A stretch of 64,000 nt of DNA from assembly GCA_947846985.1 (NCBI GenBank), contig CANTUZ010000020.1:7351459-7415458 (forward strand). The letters run 5' to 3'. Shown here piece by piece: positions 40,274-58,400 of this stretch. A model generated the notes under the pieces. That model saw only the letters and a program-made list of their open reading frames with translations, was not told where the DNA came from and did no database searches. This DNA comes from Fratercula arctica. Lineage: Eukaryota > Chordata > Aves > Charadriiformes > Alcidae. The translations under genes and the position numbers were made by a program. How positions within the stretch are numbered: position 1 is the first letter of the stretch; every line of letters begins with the position of its first letter.

Positions 40274-41911
40274 GCTGCCGTTGGCGGAGCGCGGCTGGCC
40301 TGCCGAGCCCAGGAACGGACATGTCAAGTGCGTGCGGCAGCGGAAAGCGCCAGCCCGGGGAGCGCTGGCAGCAGGCTGTGGTTTACTGACTTCATCGCAA
40401 GTCTTAAAGGAAATTAGTACGTAACAGATATCGTGGTCAAATAACAAAACAAAACACACGACCTGGGGCTCTAGCGCCTCCTTTTAAATCCACACGCACA
40501 CCGCGTGCGCCGCACAGCAGCGTGGGCAGCGCTGGTGGCAGGAGCTGGGCTGCCCCGTCCCTTCCCCGTGCACGGCACCACGAAGACGGTCAGTGCTGGA
40601 GACCAGGGCCGGGCACCCCAACATCTGACTCCTTTAAGCACCGGGCCGGGCCGTCGCCAGCAGCACAGCTCTGCCGGCCGCGGTCAGAGCGGTGAGCATG
40701 GAGGGCAGCAGCCGGGCGCCCGTGTCCCCAGGCTGTGCTTCGCTGCCGGGAGGAGGCTTCAGACTCAGAATATGCTGCGACTAGAAGAGCCCCTAAAGCA
40801 GCATGCAAAATCCACAGTTCCCCTTCACACTTGTAACTTTAGCCTGTTTTCCATATTACCTGCAAAATGTTTTGAAGGAACACTGCAGGCAGATGCTGAG
40901 CACCTGAACCCGGCTTGCACATCGCACTCCCTCGAACTGCACAACCGCTTCTGAACAGAGAAAACCCATCAACAGCTCTTCCAGCCACAATTCCCCACGT
41001 CTGGTAGCTTGTGCCAGGAGAGAGGGTCAAATCTGACTCCAGCAGACTGCAGAAATCCAATTAATTATGCCGGCCTAATTCACCTTACTCACTCTCCGTG
41101 ACACTTATGGGCACTCTAAAAACCCACAGCACCCAGTGGAGGTCATTCGGAAGTGGGAAGGAGACGCAGAGAAGAAAATTCTCTAAGGCCATCCATTTTC
41201 TCTGCTTGCAGAAGCGGGGAAAACTAAACTAAACAAAACTAAACTAAAACCAACAATTCTCAAAAAAAAAAAAAAACAAACAAAAAAAACGAACCAAAAA
41301 AAGGTATGGGAATCACAACCTTGATCTTTCCAATACCTCACATTTTGCACAAAGACTTCAGCTGTACCAAGTCTGTTGCTCTTTCCAAATGTAACTTCTC
41401 ATTAAACGTATTCCCCCTTCTGTGTTTTCTTGCAGATTGGGTACAGAGTAGCTGCGAGATTTCTGTATCCATCTGCTAAAAGGCAAAGGGCTGCTGATGG
41501 CTCTGAAAGAGCCCTCACTCTTCATTTAAAATAATGTCAAATTTTAATTTTGCAAAAACAAGACTTTGAATCACCTGAGAGGAACAGAGAGATCTTTAGA
41601 AAAACTAATGGAAATTTGTTTTAAAACAGATATTCCCCTGATGAGTCCACAGCACTAAGCACAAACCCAGAAGCCTTGAATAAGAGTGAAGCCCGCTTTT
41701 ATGACTAAATTTAATAGAAACAAGAAGAAAAATAAATTAATAAAAACAAACATTTATCAATTTTTCTTTTAGTGACAAAGAATATCTTTTACATGTTCTT
41801 TATGTGTAGAGTTTTGGTTGCACTCTCCTGAAGAAACCCAACAGCATTTCTCCCAGTTAAAACAATGAAAAGCCCAGCTTCACCTTCTGGAAGGTTGTCG
41901 AGCCCTTTCTC
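40274..41911. other. PTPN22 5' flank and BCL2L15 3' flank
   Basis: This 1.6 kb stretch separates the PTPN22 start codon from the BCL2L15 stop. It is moderately GC-rich near PTPN22 without an obvious CpG island. It then becomes AT-rich, with an AAACTAAAC-type simple repeat and A-rich run at about 41219-41300. It should hold the PTPN22 promoter and the BCL2L15 3' UTR. No clear minus-strand AATAAA was found close to the BCL2L15 stop. Confidence 0.5.
41219..41300. repeat. A-rich AAACTAAAC simple repeat
   Basis: A run of AAACTAAACTAAAC-like units is followed by nearly pure adenine interrupted by C. It may be the degraded tail of an old retroposed sequence or a simple microsatellite. No element body is recognisable beside it. 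Confidence 0.6.
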
Positions 41912-44900
41912 TCAATTGTCCAAGTTCTCCTGAAAACAAACAAAAAACCCTGTGAGCATTTGTTTTAGAAAAAGAATTCAAGGCAGCTTTAAAGGAACCA
42001 GCAGGAAGAGAAGGATGCGGGATGGAGGGATGATGTGACCCTCTCCCGGGCCGAGTGGGTGTGTGAAGCTGCACGAGCAGGACGGCGCTTTTTGTATGGC
42101 TCATCCTTCATTATTATTTTGATTCTCATCTGAGGGAGCGAGCTGAGATCCCAGGGTAGTGAGAGCAGGAATTAAACCCCAAGACAGAGAAGCAGATGGG
42201 AGTGTGGTGCCAACTCCAGTAAGACTTCGCCCAGGTGTTCGGCAAAGCCGCGCTGCCATGGCTATACGCAGTTAGTTGGTGCCCATGTCCTGGGGACACG
42301 CTGGGTATCGGTGGCAGCCGAGCGAGGCAGGAGGGAGAGGTGAGAGACACAAAGGAAGGACCATAAGCATCCAGGCAAACATCACCGACACCTTCGCATC
42401 CTTACCCATCCGCCGTGGGCCTCAATGTAGTTTCTCACTTGAGAATTTCCATTAATCGCCCTTATGAGGTAGCTGGGATGCACCATAGCTGGGACTTTCT
42501 TAAAAAGATACATTAGCAATTTTGCAGAAACACAGAGAAAAGCTCTCTCGTAGACCAGCTCGGGGTTCCAGACAATCCAGCTCCTGCTGAGAGAGTCCAC
42601 AGCAGCCCCAAACTTCTCCATCTGCAAGCATCAAGAGAGCAGTTTGAGCTTCTTTTTAAATGACAATGTGGTAAGTCAGTCTTTGCTCAAAATCCAACAT
42701 TCAACTAAATTCCCACGACTCGAGCAGGTGACCCCGCAGCTTCTGGAGGCAGCCAGGCAGCGCAGGGCCCTGGGGCAGGGCTGTCCTTACTGCGGCTCCT
42801 GCCAGCTGCGGCTGCGGGACCAGGGGGGCCACCACGGCCCAACCGGAGCTGCAACCGGCCCGAAGGGCGAGAGCTCTGGGCTGGGGCAGCTGCGGCACCT
42901 GCTCTGTCCCTCACTGCAGTCTTCCTCCTCCTCCTCCTCCTCTCCCCTCTGCACTCACTGCCCCCATGCGCTCCAGAGCAGCTCCTGCCATGGCAGCTTG
43001 GCCCTGGCAGTCCCGGGCTTCTCCAGTGATAAAAAGCATCTCTTCTGGAAGAGAGAAGGAGGAAAGGCAGCTCCCGCAGTGCCTCGTCCAGCATCTGTCC
43101 CGTGTCGCAGTGGCCAAGGGAGGCTGTGGGGGTTGCGCCCCGTCCTCCAAGGCCCCTGGCTCCTGCAGAGCGAGTCGTGCTGCTCCCTGGCCCTTCCTGT
43201 TCTCTGACACAGGGCGAGACGAGGGTGCCTGCAGACAAGGGCAGGGCAGGACAGCGTGTGCTTTACCTCTCCCTTGAGCACTTCAGCAAGAGCCTCTGAG
43301 GGAACGCGTTCAAAATCCATGTTGCACTGGTCCCCCATTTGCCGCAGGCGACTGGCGATCACCACTGCGTCGAACGTCTTCAACTCGTCTCCTATACAGG
43401 CCAGGCGTCTGCCAACCGAGCCAGCGTCACACCCGGCTGGAGGCTGCTCTGCAGAGAGAGGGCGAGGGGCAGAGAACACAGTGCCACAGCCCAGCCGCTT
43501 CAGCTGCCTCCAACGCTGCCCTTGGCAGGCGCTGCCGTGGTGACTGCTCCAGCACTTGGGAGGTTAATGCATCTGACAAGATGCGTTAGGAAATGTAAAA
43601 CCAAAGTCCCTAAGAAATGGTACACAGCTGCTCTGGTATTCATTGCCTTACAGGGACCAAGGGGCTCTGCACCAGGGGTTTGTCCAGGACTCCTTCCTCC
43701 CACCTCAGCTGCTTCATGCTCAAGTCTCAGTTCATCCCCGCTCCTGCTTCCCCAAGGGTGTCCCTAAGGCCTCTCTTTTACCCCTCCAGGTTTTGGCAGC
43801 TCCTTCCCCCCAGGCTGCCAGAAGCAAGCAGGGGAGGTCAGAGGACTTGGAAAACCTCTCATCTCTCTCTTCCGACGGCAGTGACACAGCAGCACCGACC
43901 GGACAGCAAAGTCCGGCCTCCATCCCCCCATGTTTCGAGGCTGCGGATCATCCTGTGCAGTCTTTGGGGAATTTATAAATAGTTAAGGTCTCTTCTGAGC
44001 ACAAGCAAATCGCCATGTTTCAAAGTCTCATAGTCACCCAAATTTGGTAAGGTTTCCACAAGGGAACAAAAGGCATGTTTTACAAATGTCAAGTATAGAA
44101 AACCATTGGAACTTCTCAGCTATGCTACATAAGGGGCAAGGGGGCCTCAGTTAGAGCATTTTTCCCTTAAAGCATCCTGAGGGGAAGAACTAACAACAGA
44201 ATATTATTTATTGTTTCTGAACGTTACCAAAAAAAGGTTCAGCCAGAAGGAGCTACCCAGCAGTGAAGCCTTCAGCAAAACCATTTCCACGTTTGACAAA
44301 GTCATAAGGAACTGAAAGCAGGATATTTCGACATAAAGCGACGGGCAACATGATCTGGAAGCATCGCTTCCTGATCCACCCTCCCTCCCTCATCCAGCCC
44401 CTAATTCCAGCTCAGCTCCTCTCCTTCAGGTGCCAGCACTCAGTGCCTGCAGCCCAGGGCAGAAGCCCGTGTCTCCCGGGTCGCTGGGCAGTTCCCCAGC
44501 CCTCGGGACAGCGGAGGCAGAGGCACAATCATCCGATCCAGGAGAGGGAAATGAGCAATACGTGAAAGGAGACTTCTCCTTTAGGCAAAATGACAAACTT
44601 CCATGAACCTTTTGAGAAATTAACTTTGCTTGCTATCTGGTGTCAGCAAGATCCCAGCGTCTCTTGGGACATTTTAACTGGTTTGTTGCCAAGAAAATAA
44701 TGGGAAAATCAACATAAACACAGGTGAAATTCTGGGTTTCTTGCAGCATTGCCCAGCAAACCAAAGTAGCCCAAATGATATTGGGAGTTTGGGAAGCAAA
44801 GACTACATTCTGCCTTACATGTTAAAGCAACTGTTTCTATCCAATGGGCAATATGAGCTTTCTTTTTGATAATGACAATTAAAACTTGTCCCACTCGGTT

Positions 44901-45350
44901 GGTTCAGAGCAAGTTACTGAGGACGGGCAGACCCATGCGAGGCTCGGTAGCCCCTTCCCTGCCAGCAGCCACAGCCCCGGTTTGGGGAGCAGGGGACGGG
45001 GCGGCCGCCCCTCACAGCCCCCGATGCCGAGGCAGACTGCAGCGATGGCTGCCCGACATTCAGACAACTTCACCTTGCTCTAGCTTTTCCCCCAAAACAG
45101 AGGTAACTTGGAAGTCATCACAAGCCTGCATTTTAGGAAACTCAACAACCCCAACTACAGCCTCCTTCCTTTAAGCACTCAGTCAAAGCACTCCTCAGTC
45201 GTCTGCACCAAAAAAACCATTTTTCCTCCCCCGAGAGGCCTTACTTTCCGAGTCTGTCTCCAGGTTCCGGCAGTCACTCTCATCGTCGCCTAGGAGGTCC
45301 AAGAACAAGGCATTCACAACACACTCTGTCTGCTTCTCAAAGGCTGCCAT
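41912..45350 (-). CDS. BCL2L15: BCL2L15 (Bfk), BCL2-like 15, complete
   Basis: Weakly pro-apoptotic BCL2-family protein, in mammals expressed mainly in the gastrointestinal tract. Coding exons are 45245-45350, 43267-43448, 42406-42621 and 41912-41929. They total 522 nt (173 aa; human 163). The start MAAFEKQTECVVNALF aligns with human FEEQTECIVNTLL and is the first ATG in frame. Exon 2 carries the family BH3-like segment IASRLRQMGDQCN (66-78). A second, more canonical BH3 core, VGRRLACIGDEL, lies at 47-58. Exon 3 encodes the conserved YERAFLCVSAKLL and the BH2-like INGNSQVRNYIEAHGGW segment. Exon 4 adds only ENLDN and stop (human ENLES). The position between PTPN22 and AP4B1 on the minus strand matches mammals. 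The sequence diverges fast, as expected for this gene. Confidence 0.92.
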
Positions 45351-46099
45351 TGCAGCGTGTCTCCCTGGTATGGACACGGGCGATTCCGCTCACGCCACAC
45401 TCCTTGCAGGTGAACTTGGCCTCCAGATTTTGCTTTCCTTTTCTCAGAGCTGCACAACTTCTTCCTTCTGGGAAGAGCACGACCCCTGACTCCTCCCCAG
45501 CACAGCACAACATGCAAATATTTGCTCTCAACTGTTGTAATTCAAGCTATGGGTGTGGTTTAGTATTGAAATAAGCCCTTTCTGTTAAGATCTAAAATAT
45601 TTACAAGTTATCAAAGACTGCTGACCTGTTCATTCATATCAAGGAAGGTGCCTGGATAAAAGGCTAGAATCTCCAAGTCCCGTCCCAGACAGACTAGACT
45701 CGGTCTAGCCACGGCAGAGGAAATGATGGTTTGCCAACAACTATTTTTTCAACAACTATTTTTCTTTCTAAAAACTGCATAATGCCAATGCTCCAATGCA
45801 GCTCTCCATAAGGACAAGAAAACAACATACGCATAAAGAGACTGGGACCTGTGAATAGCAGCCCTGCTACAGCTGACTTCTTATCTACCTTTGAATTCAC
45901 CCATAGGTAGCTCACCTCTTACAGTAATTTGGCATATGAGACTGAAATAAATTGTTGCACAATTGTTCCTTAAAGCCTTGCTTCAAGGAAGTTGAGAGAG
46001 AAAAGCCCCGTCTGACACGGAGGCAGGAGCTGGACCGCAGTTCTCTCCGGATCCAGTAGTGATAGGATGACTCCATCCCACAGACTTCAGAGTTGAACA
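45351..46099. other. BCL2L15 5' flank
   Basis: About 750 bp separate the BCL2L15 ATG from the probable AP4B1 3' end. It should contain the BCL2L15 promoter and 5' UTR. There is no CpG island, TATA box or repeat that I can assign with confidence. Confidence 0.45.
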
Positions 46100-46119
46100 A
46101 ACAAAGAATGATTCACATT

Positions 46120-46125
46120 TTTATT
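46120..46125 (-). terminator. Probable AP4B1 poly(A) signal
   Basis: An exact minus-strand AATAAA lies about 870 nt downstream of the AP4B1 stop codon. It would give a 3' UTR of 46100-46988, in which I see no other gene. Confidence 0.55.
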
Positions 46126-46988
46126 AGGAACTTCTGGAATAAAATGCAAAACCCATTGTTTAACAGTAGCAGCGGTGTTTCAGTGAAGTGCGTGGAAGGT
46201 GTATTGCATTTTAAAGGTACAATACAGTTATGAAAAGAAACTAAAAATGACAAGTAGTCTTACAGAATAGGGTTAACAAAGCCACTCCTGGCAGCGCACA
46301 ATAAGCCCTGTTACAGTAAGCTGTGTACCTCAGCCTTAGCCAAAGAGCCTTCCTCAGTTTTGCCACTCTGTAAAACATGGCTGTGACAAGGACGCTTTGT
46401 GACGCTGTACAAAGTCCATCTCTCTGTAACTTTTAATAGAGCAGATGGAGTGCTGTTGACACGCTCTTCAAAAATCAAGTCCCGAGGCTGGCCAGAGTAT
46501 AACTTTAAAAACTGCAAAAGTTTAGTCACATAGCACTGCACCATCCCGCGTACCGTACTGTGAGGACAGGATGACAGTACTGCACAGAAATAAGTATGAC
46601 ACAGAAAACAAACCCTTAAATACCCATTCTAGTTACAAAGTAACAAATGGTAAAAATCAGTATCAGCAAAAATTTAGTATTCCATATAGGTTGTGACAAT
46701 CACTATAGATGCCACCACTTCCGCGACTCACGCCAGAAGCAGCGGGCTCAGGAATACGTTACCTTGTCCTTCCCCAGCCCAGAGAGAGGGCAGACCCTTC
46801 ACCCTGCCCCATCCACCAGCTGCAGCTGCCCCCATGCCACTCTGCCTGCTCGGCCCAGCTCCAGGAAAGGGCTGCTAACACTCCCGCAGTTTAAAAGTAC
46901 AAAACCAGCATCAAGTACAGCAAATGAAGCCAGAGAAAGAAACGTTTCCTGTGCCCTGAGCAAGTATCCCACTGGGAGCAGGGAGCAA

Positions 46989-53610
<6,622 letters not shown>

Positions 53611-53782
53611 GGCCCCAGCCGGCCCGGTACCGATCGCGATCCCGGTCCACCGAGCGCCGCCACAGCCCCGCCCCTGAGGCGCCGCCTCAGCCCCCACCCC
53701 GCGCTGCGCGCGCAGCCCCGCCCCGCCCCGCCGGGAATTCCCAATTTGGGCGGGAAGCGGCGGGTGGCGCGCGGTGGCCGCC
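53611..53782. promoter_or_regulatory. AP4B1/DCLRE1B bidirectional promoter
   Basis: Only 172 bp separate the two divergent start codons. The segment is CpG-rich and TATA-less, with several CCGCCCC-type GC boxes. It contains a perfect palindromic kappa-B sequence GGGAATTCCC at 53733-53742, a CCAAT pentamer at 53741-53745 and an E2F-like TTTGGGCGGGAA at 53745-53756. The head-to-head arrangement is also found in mammals. The two 5' UTRs must be very short or overlap. Confidence 0.8.
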
Positions 53783-55403
53783 ATGAACGGGACGGTGCTG
53801 CCCGGGACTCCCATCGCCGTGGACTTCTGGAGCGTCCGTCGGGCGGGTGGCGCCCGGCTCTTCTTCCTGTCGCACCTGCACTCGGACCACACGGCCGGGC
53901 TCTCCAGCACCTGGAGCCGCCCGCTCTACTGCTCGCCGCTCACTGCCCGCCTCCTGCACCGCCGCCTCCAGGTACGTGTACCCGGCCCCCGCTGCCCTGC
54001 CCGGCCTTACCGGCTGGCCCAGCCTCACCGCCCGGCCCTGCAGGTGCCGACGCGCTGGATCCGGCCGCTGGAGGTGGGGCAGAGCCACATGGTGGGCGAG
54101 GAGGTGACGGTGACGCTGCTCGACTCCAACCACTGCCCCGGTTCTGTCATGTTCCTCTTTGAGGGCGCCTTCGGCACCATCCTCTACACAGGTACGGCTG
54201 GGCCCCTGCGGTGCTGCCCCTGCTCTGCCCTGCCCTGACGCCCTCTCCTTGCAGGGGACTTCCGCTACGCCAGCACCATGCAGGGCGAGCCGGCGCTGCG
54301 GGGCCGCCACATCGACCGCCTCTACCTGGACAACACCCACTGCCACCCACACCGGCCCCTGCCCTCGCGGCAGCACGCCACACGCCAGGCTGCCCACCTC
54401 ATCCGTGCCCACCCGCAACACCACGTCGTCATCGGTGAGTGCCACCCCATGCCACAGCACACCTGCCCTGCGCTCCCTGCCCTGGGCGGGGGCTCAGCCC
54501 ACTGTGCCACACACGGCTCTCTCTGTAGGTGTGTACAGCCTGGGGAAAGAGACGCTGCTAGTGGACCTGGCCCTGGAGTTCCGCACCTGGGTGGTGGTGA
54601 GCCCCTGGCGCCTGGAGCAGATGCGGCTGCTGGAGCTGCCTGATGTCTTCACCACCGAGGAGGGGGCTGGCTGGATCCGTGCCGTGGATGTCGCTGAGAT
54701 CCGCTCAGATACCCTTGTCAGCTGGAACATGCTGCACCCTACCATTGCCATCATCCCTACAGGCAGGCCCATGAAGGTCACTCACCCCAACATCCATCCG
54801 ATTCCGTACTCAGATCACTCATCCTTCTCGGAGCTGTGCGAGTTTGTGAAGTGGCTGAAGCCTTGCTCGGTCATCCCAATCGTGAGGGGCAGCGTGTGCC
54901 AGGCTTACTTTCAGAAATACCTAAGTTCTGCCCCCCAGACACTTCCTGACCTCAGAATGCCAAAGCCAGTGAAAGAGTCTGGACAGCAGCAAAGCAAAAG
55001 GAAGGGGCAGGAACCCATGTGTCTCTTGAAAAGAGCTGCCTGCTGTTCTGTGCCCCGAGGAGTTGTTTATGAGTCCCCAGAGAAATATACTGAGAGATAT
55101 GAAGACTTCATAGGTGTTAAGGTTCCTCAGCAGAACTACTGCGAGTCAGCCTTCTGCTCGAAAGAAGGTTGCGCTTGTTATCACATGGGCAAGGAGAAAG
55201 GGAAGGCAGAGCTGAGTGGAGAACAGCCAGGAGAGGCAAGAGCAGCCACTGCTGTCAGCCGGGCACCTCTCTCTGATGAGCACTTTCTGACTGGGTTTGC
55301 AGAGCAGTATTTACTCACTCCCTTAAATGTCCTAAAGCAGAATTCCTCACAGAAATTTGACAAGCTGGTAGAAGATTTCTTTAGGAGAGGAGAAGCATCC
55401 TGA
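53783..55403 (+). CDS. DCLRE1B: DCLRE1B (Apollo/SNM1B), telomere-associated 5' exonuclease, complete
   Basis: Metallo-beta-lactamase/beta-CASP 5'-3' DNA exonuclease recruited by TRF2 to process leading-strand telomere ends and also used in crosslink repair. Exons are 53783-53971, 54044-54191, 54255-54434 and 54529-55403. They total 1392 nt (463 aa; human 532). The start [16 protein letters not shown] has a strong Kozak context (GCCGCCATGA). Metal-binding residues are visible as HLHSDH (H31, H33, D35, H36), NHCPGS (H93) and TGDFR (D114). The beta-CASP part includes DNTHC and PYSDHSS (D268, H269). The C-terminal TRF2-binding motif core YLLTP is at 433-437. The linker between catalytic domain and this motif is much shorter than in human. 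The three introns are only 72, 63 and 94 bp. Confidence 0.96.
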
Positions 55404-58400
55404 AAAATTGGCACTTGCCAGTGCCAATGCAGTTGACAGCAGTGCTGCTAGAGGTCTTATGACTGCATCCCATTCTCTGTGCTTTAGTTTCCCATCAGGA
55501 GACATGAGCTCAGCTATGGGGTCTACTCTCGTTACCTCTTATTAGAGGACAATGAGGAAACTATAACCAATTTGTAGGCATTAGATTTTTATTTTAATTT
55601 ATTTATTTTTATATCTGTTTACATCTGTTGGGTCTCCACACTCGGGCAGTGCGGTCCCGCTGTGTGTGTGCCTTGTATCCATTTTTTGCAGTGACTTGCC
55701 TATTTCTTGTGACAGAAGATAATGCCAGGTCGATTCGAGCTGAGCAGCAGAGGGTGTGAGCTGCCGGCAGCTGAAGTAATTAATGGGGGTGTATGTGATG
55801 AAAGAAGCAAGAAGGGGGAATCTGAGAGCCTCAAAGATTCTTTATATATGGCTGCAATGCTTCATTGACAATGAGCAGTTCACTCAAGATGCATTACAAA
55901 TATTATATATTAAGTTATATTTTAAAAATTATCTTTAAAGAAAGCTAGAAAATGAAGTGCCTCTAAGTCTATTAATCTGTTTTCTGTCTATTAATCTATT
56001 TTCTATCTATTAATCTAATAATAACTCCAGACAGCACTGCTTTTGTATTCAGCCAACTGCAGCTGGATGCAGTTCGGCTCTCCTGAAAGCACCATCTTAA
56101 TGTTAATTGTCAATGCTTTTTCAGGTTACTGGCTGGAAGAAATAGGAATTGTCTGGGTTGTTGAGTTCTGGACTTTCCAGAATGGGTTACTAGATCCTCT
56201 GCGGTCTCTGCGCTCAAGTCTGCACATCTGAATTATGCTTGACTGCAAAGCATTTCTGGTAACTCCCAGTGTTCTGCTGGGCCCACTGCCTTCCCATCCA
56301 CTGCCTGTTCTTATCATGCAATGGCAAATGGGATGGAAGATAATGAAACATCTGCTTAGTGGTGTAAAGTGCTTAGTCTTAGCAGCATTGTTTGGAAGGA
56401 ATGCTATTTATTTGTGACACAAAATGTTTTATGTGATGTTGACCAGGATCAGAGTCTCTTCTCAATGTGGAGTCCTGCCAGGTCTCTCCAAGACCGGCTA
56501 GATGGATTGAATTCCCTGAACCAGGTCAGAAAAGGAAGTGTTTGCTCTTTGAGTAAAGCTAGGGCTCGTGGAAAGCAAAGATGCCTGTAGATGCAGCAGC
56601 CACACCTGTTAAAAACAAGGCTGCCCTGAACAGTAATCATGATGACAGCCAGAGTGGGTATGTTTGGAAAGCTGTTTGGCAAACAGGAGCCCTAACTCCC
56701 ACCCCTGTGCCTTCCCAGGCACTGCAGCGTTGTCACTGTAACATAAGCAGTGCCTCTCACTGGGGCTGCCTATGGATTCTGCCTGCCAGCTGCTAAGGGG
56801 ACATTGGGAGAGAGGGAGCAGCATTCTGTGAAATACACTTGTAAAGGGGTAGTAAGGGCAGCTCAAGCTTCTTTCTGTGGTCTGAACAGTCCTGTTTCTT
56901 GGAGGTTTCTGTACAGATTATTTGCTTATCAAAACTCGACTGCAGAGCTTCATCACGTCAATGTGAGCAGAGACACCTGCATCTTCTGTAACATCCGAGA
57001 ACGCCAGGGAAATAATTGTGCTATGCTTGTGGTGTTTTGTCTGCTGCTGGCTGCCTTGGAGATGCAGGCTGTTATTTAAGTACTGTTGAAGTTTAAGTGA
57101 CCCATTTGACAGGCAAGTGAGTGAAGCACTGCCTGAACTCCCAGATTCCATGTCCTGCTCTCCCGGGCAGCCTCTCCATTGCTCAGGAGGAATGTTTGCC
57201 TTCTGAGTCACTGCTCCATTTAAGTATGTTGCAAATGACCACAGAGATCTGATGTGTTTCACTGCTGATGTTTTGTGGCATCCAGCCTTTCCTCTTTTAT
57301 TCTTATCAACCATTCTTCTCAATCATTTATTCAAGTAAATGGAGTACAGAACTTCCTGGTGAACCTCTGGGCAAAATGGAGTTGTAGATGGTAACCCTTT
57401 GCAGAGGCAACTGATCTTTAGATCACCCAAAAAGTGAAAATTGCAGAGAATTCAGAAGCTGGGGATCTGCACCTCATTTCTGAATGCTTAGTTAAAACTG
57501 CAGAAGAAATGCTGGCTTCTGTTACTAGAGCTTAAAAGGTAATTCCTGCCACTTCAGAAAGAAGTTATCCAACTCATATAAAGCTAAGGAAACCTAAAAT
57601 CTCTCCATGGTTTTCAAAGGCAATAGAAGCAGGAGAGACTTGGCCAACAGTCAGCATGTTGAAGATCTTTGCCTCAGCACAGCAGGTGCGTGAGGCATTT
57701 TAGAGTGCCACAGGTTTCCTTCCTCTCTTAGGTGTTACTTTTGTGTGTTATAAAATCCTGGAAAAGAAAACACGGCCTTGTGTGGAAAACTGGCAGTGTG
57801 GTCTTGCTGAGCTCTTAAGGTTTACGAAAATCCTTCAGTTTCCCCTGAAGTCTCTTGGCAGTAAATAGCTGGCCACTTACAGGCCTTGTTCTCCCTCGTG
57901 CTTGCCTCCAAAGTTTCCCTCTTTTCCTGCCACCAGCCTGGCTCACAGGGGAGTGTTTGTGCAGCCAAGAGCTGGAGCGTCATGTACACCAGAGTCTGAA
58001 CATGCTGCTTCCAGCTCAGTGCCACAGGGCTCTGCCAACACTGCTACCACAGGTGTGTTCTCCTCACAACAGTGACAATGAGAAGCTGTAGCCAAGTATT
58101 AGCTTGACTGCGGGGTATCTAAGGGCCACATGCTTGGAAACTCATAGTTATCCTGTCAGGAAAAAAAAAATACGGTGCTCAGACCAAAGCCTCCCAAATC
58201 TATACACGCAGAGCATGCCTGAGCTGCTTATCTCTGTTCTACAGTTGGGAACCAACCCCCAGTGGGACGAAACAACTCACCCAAGGCCTTACAGAGCCTG
58301 CAGAGGAGCTAGGAAGGAGCCGAGTTCCTTTTGGTAAGTTTTTATCACTGTTTTAACAAGCTGTGATCAAATGCTAGCATGTCATCAGGGTAGGGCAGGC

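Noticed and set aside
42644..43238. Overlapping 100-190 codon frames on both strands between BCL2L15 exons 2 and 3
   Set aside because: GC-rich intronic sequence with no conserved protein. BCL2L15 exon 2 joins exon 3 in phase across it.
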